From Macrotrachela quadricornifera (lineage: Eukaryota; Rotifera; Eurotatoria; Philodinida; Philodinidae), in NCBI GenBank assembly GCA_022393335.1, contig JAJEKB010020703.1:62001-126000 (forward strand): a stretch of 64,000 bases of DNA, written 5' to 3'. A program made the translations under genes and the position numbers. Below the pieces are notes generated by a model. It ran no database searches, was not told the origin of the DNA, and saw nothing but the letters and a program-made list of their open reading frames with translations. Shown in pieces: positions 59,211-64,000 of the stretch (its first letter is position 1; every line of letters begins with the position of its first letter).

Positions 59211-60836
59211 ATGGCGATTTCATCTATTCAACGAGTGCGTGAAATTCGAGATGCATCTATTCCTAAGGATAGTTTACTTGGACATTTACTTCCCGATTCA
59301 TCTGTTCTTGATGTGAGTAATATTCCACATCAATGTGGTCTTTTATCAAATGATGAAATTGCTATTACTGAAAATTATTCAGCAACTCAACTTTTAACTC
59401 AATTAGCTCAAGGTCAATTAAAAGCTGAACAAGTTACTAAAGCTTATTTAAAACGAGCTGGTATTGCTCATCAATTAACAAATTGTGCAACAGAATTTCT
59501 TGGTAAAGAAGCAATTGATCGAGCTAAATATTTAGATGAAGAATTAAAAAGACGAGGAAAACCTGTAGGTCCACTACATGGTTTACCAATCTCTATTAAA
59601 GATTATATAACTATGAAAGGTCGACGAACTGATGCAAGTTATATAAAATGGATTGATAGAATCGCTAATAATGATGCTCTTATTATAAAAATTCTTTATG
59701 AATTAGGTGCTATTTTTTATGTTCGTACTACTGGACCACAAACTCTTATGCAATTAGAATGTAATAGTCCTATTTATGGTATTACTGTTAATCCATATAA
59801 TCGAAATTTAACTTGTGGAGGTAGCTCTGGTGGAGAAGGTGCAATTCTTGGTCTTAAAGGTAGTCCATTAGGTGTAGGAACTGATATTGGTGGAAGTGTA
59901 CGTTCTCCAGCTGTTAATAATGGAGTTTATGGATTGCGACCAACAACTTTTCGATTACCAAAAAAAGGTATACTCGGAACACAGCCGGGACGAGAAAGTA
60001 TTATCAGTACAATTGGTCCACTTGCTCATACAAGAGAAGATATTAATCTATTCATGAAAATAGTACTCGATACTGAACCATGGTTACAAGATCCATCTCT
60101 CGTACCAATTCCTTGGAGATCAATCACATTGGAACCAAAGAATTTAACAGTAGCTGTTATGTGGGATGATGGTGTTGTACATCCTCATCCACCCATTACT
60201 CGAGCTCTTCATGAAACTGTCGAACATTTAAAAAGGGCTGGAATTCGAGCTATTGACTGGGAACCAATTGATCATCAAAAAAGTTGGGACTTAATTAGTG
60301 CATTATATTTTTGCAATGGAGCTGAAGAAGAACGAGGTATGATGGTTGAAGTAGGTGAACAGCCACTGCCATTATCAGAATGGATTCTTAATCAACCACA
60401 AGTTAAAAACAGAAATTGGACAGAAATGAATGAATTAATTTCGGAAAGAGAAATGTATCGTAATCGTTATGCACAAACATGGAATCAACGAGAAATATCT
60501 TTTAAATGTTCTATTGATTGTCTTCTAACACCAGCTGGTCCATCAGCAGCTCCTCAACATAATACAGCTAAATGGTGGGGTTATACTTCTGTATGGAATC
60601 TTCTTGATTATCCAGCTATTGTTTTTCCAGTCACAAGTGTCGATTCTGTCAAAGATCAAGTAGAAGTTGATTATAAACCTAGAAATACACTTGATGATGA
60701 AAATTATAAATTATATGTATCACCAGAATCTTATGCTCATGCTCCAATTGGATTACAAGTTGTTGGTCGACGATATCATGATGAAAAAGTGATGAAATGT
60801 CTCGAAATAATTGAACAAGCCATGGGAAGAACATAA
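59211..60836 (+). CDS. Amidase-signature enzyme (acetamidase/fatty-acid-amide-hydrolase-like)
   Basis: A single exon of 541 residues with the full amidase signature. GLPISIKD holds catalytic Lys130, GGSSGGEG holds the cis-Ser205, and GTDIGGSVRSPA holds the nucleophile Ser229. Spacings 75 and 24 equal those of the known Lys-Ser-Ser triad. The enzyme hydrolyses carboxylic amides to acid and ammonia. Length and the C-terminal WWGYTSVWNLLDYPAIVFPV segment fit fungal acetamidase-type enzymes (about 540-550 residues) better than short bacterial ones. The lack of introns beside intron-bearing neighbours, and the fungal look, suggest horizontal acquisition (inference). No signal peptide, so cytosolic. 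AATAAA at 60924-60929. No lesions. Confidence 0.93.
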   Translation: MAISSIQRVREIRDASIPKDSLLGHLLPDSSVLDVSNIPHQCGLLSNDEIAITENYSATQLLTQLAQGQLKAEQVTKAYLKRAGIAHQLTNCATEFLGKEAIDRAKYLDEELKRRGKPVGPLHGLPISIKDYITMKGRRTDASYIKWIDRIANNDALIIKILYELGAIFYVRTTGPQTLMQLECNSPIYGITVNPYNRNLTCGGSSGGEGAILGLKGSPLGVGTDIGGSVRSPAVNNGVYGLRPTTFRLPKKGILGTQPGRESIISTIGPLAHTREDINLFMKIVLDTEPWLQDPSLVPIPWRSITLEPKNLTVAVMWDDGVVHPHPPITRALHETVEHLKRAGIRAIDWEPIDHQKSWDLISALYFCNGAEEERGMMVEVGEQPLPLSEWILNQPQVKNRNWTEMNELISEREMYRNRYAQTWNQREISFKCSIDCLLTPAGPSAAPQHNTAKWWGYTSVWNLLDYPAIVFPVTSVDSVKDQVEVDYKPRNTLDDENYKLYVSPESYAHAPIGLQVVGRRYHDEKVMKCLEIIEQAMGRT

Positions 60837-63372
60837 TTGAAGAAAAGAAGTTAAATTTCATTTTATTATTGATTTGCTATCATTTTCTTTTAAAAGGCAT
60901 GTAGTTTTCACGAGAAATATTAAAATAAAAACTATCCTTCTATCAATGAGATATGAAGTCTTTGTTATCATTTATTCAAGAACAATGCTTACGCGAGTTA
61001 ATTTAAATAACATGAATTGCATTTCATGGATTGGTCCTTAATATTTCTGACAATTAGCATATACGTAATGATTTGGAATACGAGCCAGTTTGATCACTCT
61101 CTTCGAGAAAGAATCGGTGCTCTCAAAAAGATATTTCGTGTTATAAAAATTATTTAAGTAAAACATCTGTAAGAAAGATCGCTTTGGATGAATAATATAG
61201 AGGGCATTTTTTAAATATATACTAAAAAAAAACCAATCTTCATTTAGCTACTCATCAACTTGCGGTAATTCAAGAAGTTTTTTTGGAACATATAGCAGTT
61301 CTGCGCTACGTTCAATTGATCGGCTACCTTCTGAAAACGTTTCATATCATGTATCTCGTAATAGTTTTTGCAAAATAAACGTTAATTTGAAATTATGAAA
61401 ACGTCTTCTCTTTATCTATTATCCTTTTATAGAAATATTTGCTATCTGTGATTCATATATAAATGATAATCATTCTTTTAATTTACTTCTTCATGAAATA
61501 AATCTTATTTATTATATCTATGTCAAAGACTATCACTCAGTAGGAATTTGTGTATGAAAACTTGAAAGTATGATTCTCAGACCATTATGTCAAACAATAT
61601 TCCCTTCTACTTTGAAATGTAATTTCTTGTAACTAATCATACAAACTACATTAGTCAATCCGAATGTGCCATCGGACAGAAATAACTTTATCAAATCATG
61701 AAGGTGAGTGACACATTGATCATCAGATGTCACCTGTCTGCACTTCTAAAGTCAAGTATGAAATATAAGACGTAATGTTGTTTAAAACAGCTCTTCTTCC
61801 TCACCTATAAAATATGTTGCATTCAATTTATCATAAACAGTTCTTAGACAAGAATTTTTGATAGTTTTATGAAAAATCCGATTGATTAGTTCTATACTCA
61901 TATGTATCTTACTTTTAAAATGTTATGATGCACTTACAAACATCGTAATTTATATTTTGATTAGAATGCAATACCAGTGTTAAAAGTAAATCCTCACTTA
62001 TTTTAGCAAATTGATTTGAGAGAATGCATAAAATTAGGAAAAAAATGTGAGTCTTTGACTTATTAATTTGATATTATTTAAAAATGCAATAAAGTAAAAA
62101 TCCAGTTAGAATAAAAGCCAATAGGATTTTGAAAAACCATCAATAAAAATATTAATGATTTAAAATTTTAAAATGAAAATCGTATTTGTATAAAGCATGA
62201 TAAATGGAGAAGACCCCAGATCTCTAACATACATTTTTCAAATCAATAATTCTGTGCATTATTCTCAAATATACTGTTTCATACAATATCCTTTTACTGT
62301 AAACAGTAATCTTCAACGATCTCTCATAATAACGGTTTCAATAAAGAACTATATATTAAACTAAAAATCGATAACTTTTTTCTTTAGTTAGAAAAGTATT
62401 ATAGTATGTCTTTTGTCAGATCAAGTTAATTACAACATGGATATTGTGCAGTCTTATATTTTCTGTAAAAATTCAATTAACGATAGTTTTGCTACAAACT
62501 TCGATTCTGGTTTGACATACTTTCAATAAATATACCGTATGAGTACCTATTCATTTGTCAGTGTAGCTTCAATGCGCCATATATAGTTAGCCGGTCTTAT
62601 ATTCAACCTTAATAAATTGTTCAATAGTTCATTCACTGTACTTTTTCTGGTTCTATCAAAGTGATAGCTATATAACCGAATGGATTTGATTTTGACGACT
62701 AATATGTTTCAATGATAGAAAATATCAGCAAAGAGTAAACAACGATATAAAGGACAAATTAGTTGGAATAATAATGTGTTAACAAGAATTTTCTTACCGA
62801 AATAATCAATAACTAAAGCACTACAAGTATTCAACAAGAAAATAGAAAACAGATTACTTTCAAAAAAAACTCTACAACTGGTTGAGAGATTGAGTATATA
62901 TGGAATAATCGAATTTGTTTGCATTAAACAATGAGTCTGCACAATACTTAATGATCAATAAATTTAAATTAAATATAATTGACTTTTTGATTTGATGGAT
63001 TAAATGAACAATCACAATTAAACTACTCGTCTTTTCGAAAAAAAACTGCCTGAATTTAGAGAGTTTCAGCAAAGTATGATACAGGATATTCGTGAATTCT
63101 TACAATTTGAAATCAATCTAGCCAAAGGATTTTGAATATGTTAGGATAATCAAATGAGATAGATGTTATGAAAAATACTGATTGTCTTTTAATGTTCCTT
63201 TAATAAACCAGAATTAAATGCCACTCAGATATGATCATAGAAAATGAACCAAACACGCTAGCCAAAGAACTATGGTTCACTTCATATGGAAAAAATGAAC
63301 GAATCAAAATTCGAGTTCATGATTCAACATAGATGTATCGCATTGGCATTTGCTTGCATTATCAAGTGATGC
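60837..63372. other. Gene-poor AT-rich stretch
   Basis: Frames of 66 and 77 codons near 62709-63072 are motif-free. A 45-codon frame near 61246 (LATHQLAVIQEVFLEHI) has no support. Nothing else found. Confidence 0.45.
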
Positions 63373-63490
63373 CCTTGAAGACTTTTCAAAGGCTATTTGA
63401 GGGTATCCTCAGTAACTTTTCAACGGCTACGTGAGGCTGCCCTTAGTAATTTTTCAAGGGCTATCTGGGGGTACCCTTAGTGGCTTTTTA
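63373..63490. repeat. 34-bp tandem repeat, about 3.5 copies
   Basis: Units start at 63373, 63407, 63441 and 63475, each opening CCTTAGTAA or a variant and containing TTTTCAA.GGCTA. The spacing is exactly 34 bp, with moderate drift between copies. Minisatellite. Confidence 0.8.
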
Positions 63491-64000
63491 TGAATATCCA
63501 TTAACATATTTTCAGAAGGTATTAGGAGTATAATATCTATGAAGTTTTGGTTTGCAGACGCCATCCGTCTGAGATTCTAGTCATTTCGATGAATATTGTG
63601 AAACTCACATATATGACGAAGCAAAATAGTGAGTAAAAGTTTTAGGGCTCCCTTCCTTTTTTAAACACACCCATCACAGGCAGCTTCCTTTAGTTACCGA
63701 AAAGCGCAATATAGGTATCTTCTTCCTTGCTCCGTTCGTATTACAGACATCCTCAATACAAAAAGTTGTCCTCAGTCACCGGCAGGTGCAAAATAAGATC
63801 TAATTGCTACATTTTTTTAAAACTTTTTTCATTATAAGTTAACCTAAAAGGTCATCAAAATTGAAATACCTAAGTATATTATAAAGTTGACGAGCAGCTG
63901 TCAATACACAACTACTCATACAAAAATTCTTTCGTGAAAGTAACTTCTTATATATATGAATATGTGAGTTCCTCATTTAACCTCAAACGGGGTGCGCTGA
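63491..64000. other. Terminal stretch, nothing recognised
   Basis: No gene or element supported. Confidence 0.4.

Overview
The window looks like an AT-rich animal genome, most probably a bdelloid rotifer (Adineta/Rotaria type). This is inferred from gene style, not from a marker gene. Introns are short (about 55-60 nt, GT..AG), intact genes are compact and widely spaced, and many small inverted-repeat transposons and decayed genes lie between them. Two genes carry one ribonuclease-inhibitor-type leucine-rich repeat per exon. Several genes are of kinds often found in bdelloids: an M15 peptidase, a fungal/bacterial-type amidase, an ADP-ribosyltransferase-like protein and a VCBS/FG-GAP relic. 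No tRNA, rRNA or CRISPR was seen.

Layout. 0-3.8 kb: a nested repeat, that is a large inverted repeat with a solo-LTR-like element in one arm and a second fold-back element in the other. 3.8-4.4 kb: a secreted M15 peptidase with a TATA box. 7.6-8.9 kb: an unidentified two-exon gene with one in-frame stop. 9.6-14.9 kb: gene relics, including a seven-transmembrane receptor. 15.2-17.7 kb: a ten-exon sodium/solute symporter (SLC5/SMCT type) with a 17-nt microexon. 18.2-19.9 kb: a hAT element with an 8-bp target duplication. 20.1-21.5 kb: a flavin amine oxidase relic split by a 370-bp MITE built of GGATCC repeats. 22.3-24.2 kb: a four-exon gene joining a GTPase-like fold to an NMN adenylyltransferase-like domain. 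26.1-26.8 kb: an ADP-ribosyltransferase-like/receiver-like chimera. 28.1-35.9 kb: an F-box/LRR gene bracketed by two direct copies of a ~0.7 kb repeat. 39.7-45.4 kb: two small secreted cysteine peptides around a VIT/vWA protein. 46.4-51.7 kb: a hAT transposase relic next to a second F-box/LRR gene. 52.7-55.5 kb: transposon and gene relics. 56.5-60.8 kb: a small SET-domain protein, a VCBS relic and an amidase. The last 3 kb hold only a short tandem repeat.

How the genes relate: there are no operons. The F-box/LRR genes would be expected to act as substrate receptors of SCF-type ubiquitin ligases or as recognition proteins. The NMNAT-like gene and the ADP-ribosyltransferase-like gene, in divergent orientation within 5 kb, both touch NAD chemistry by family, but a functional link is only a hypothesis. 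All gene models were spliced by hand from GT/AG sites with preserved reading phase; transcript data would settle them.
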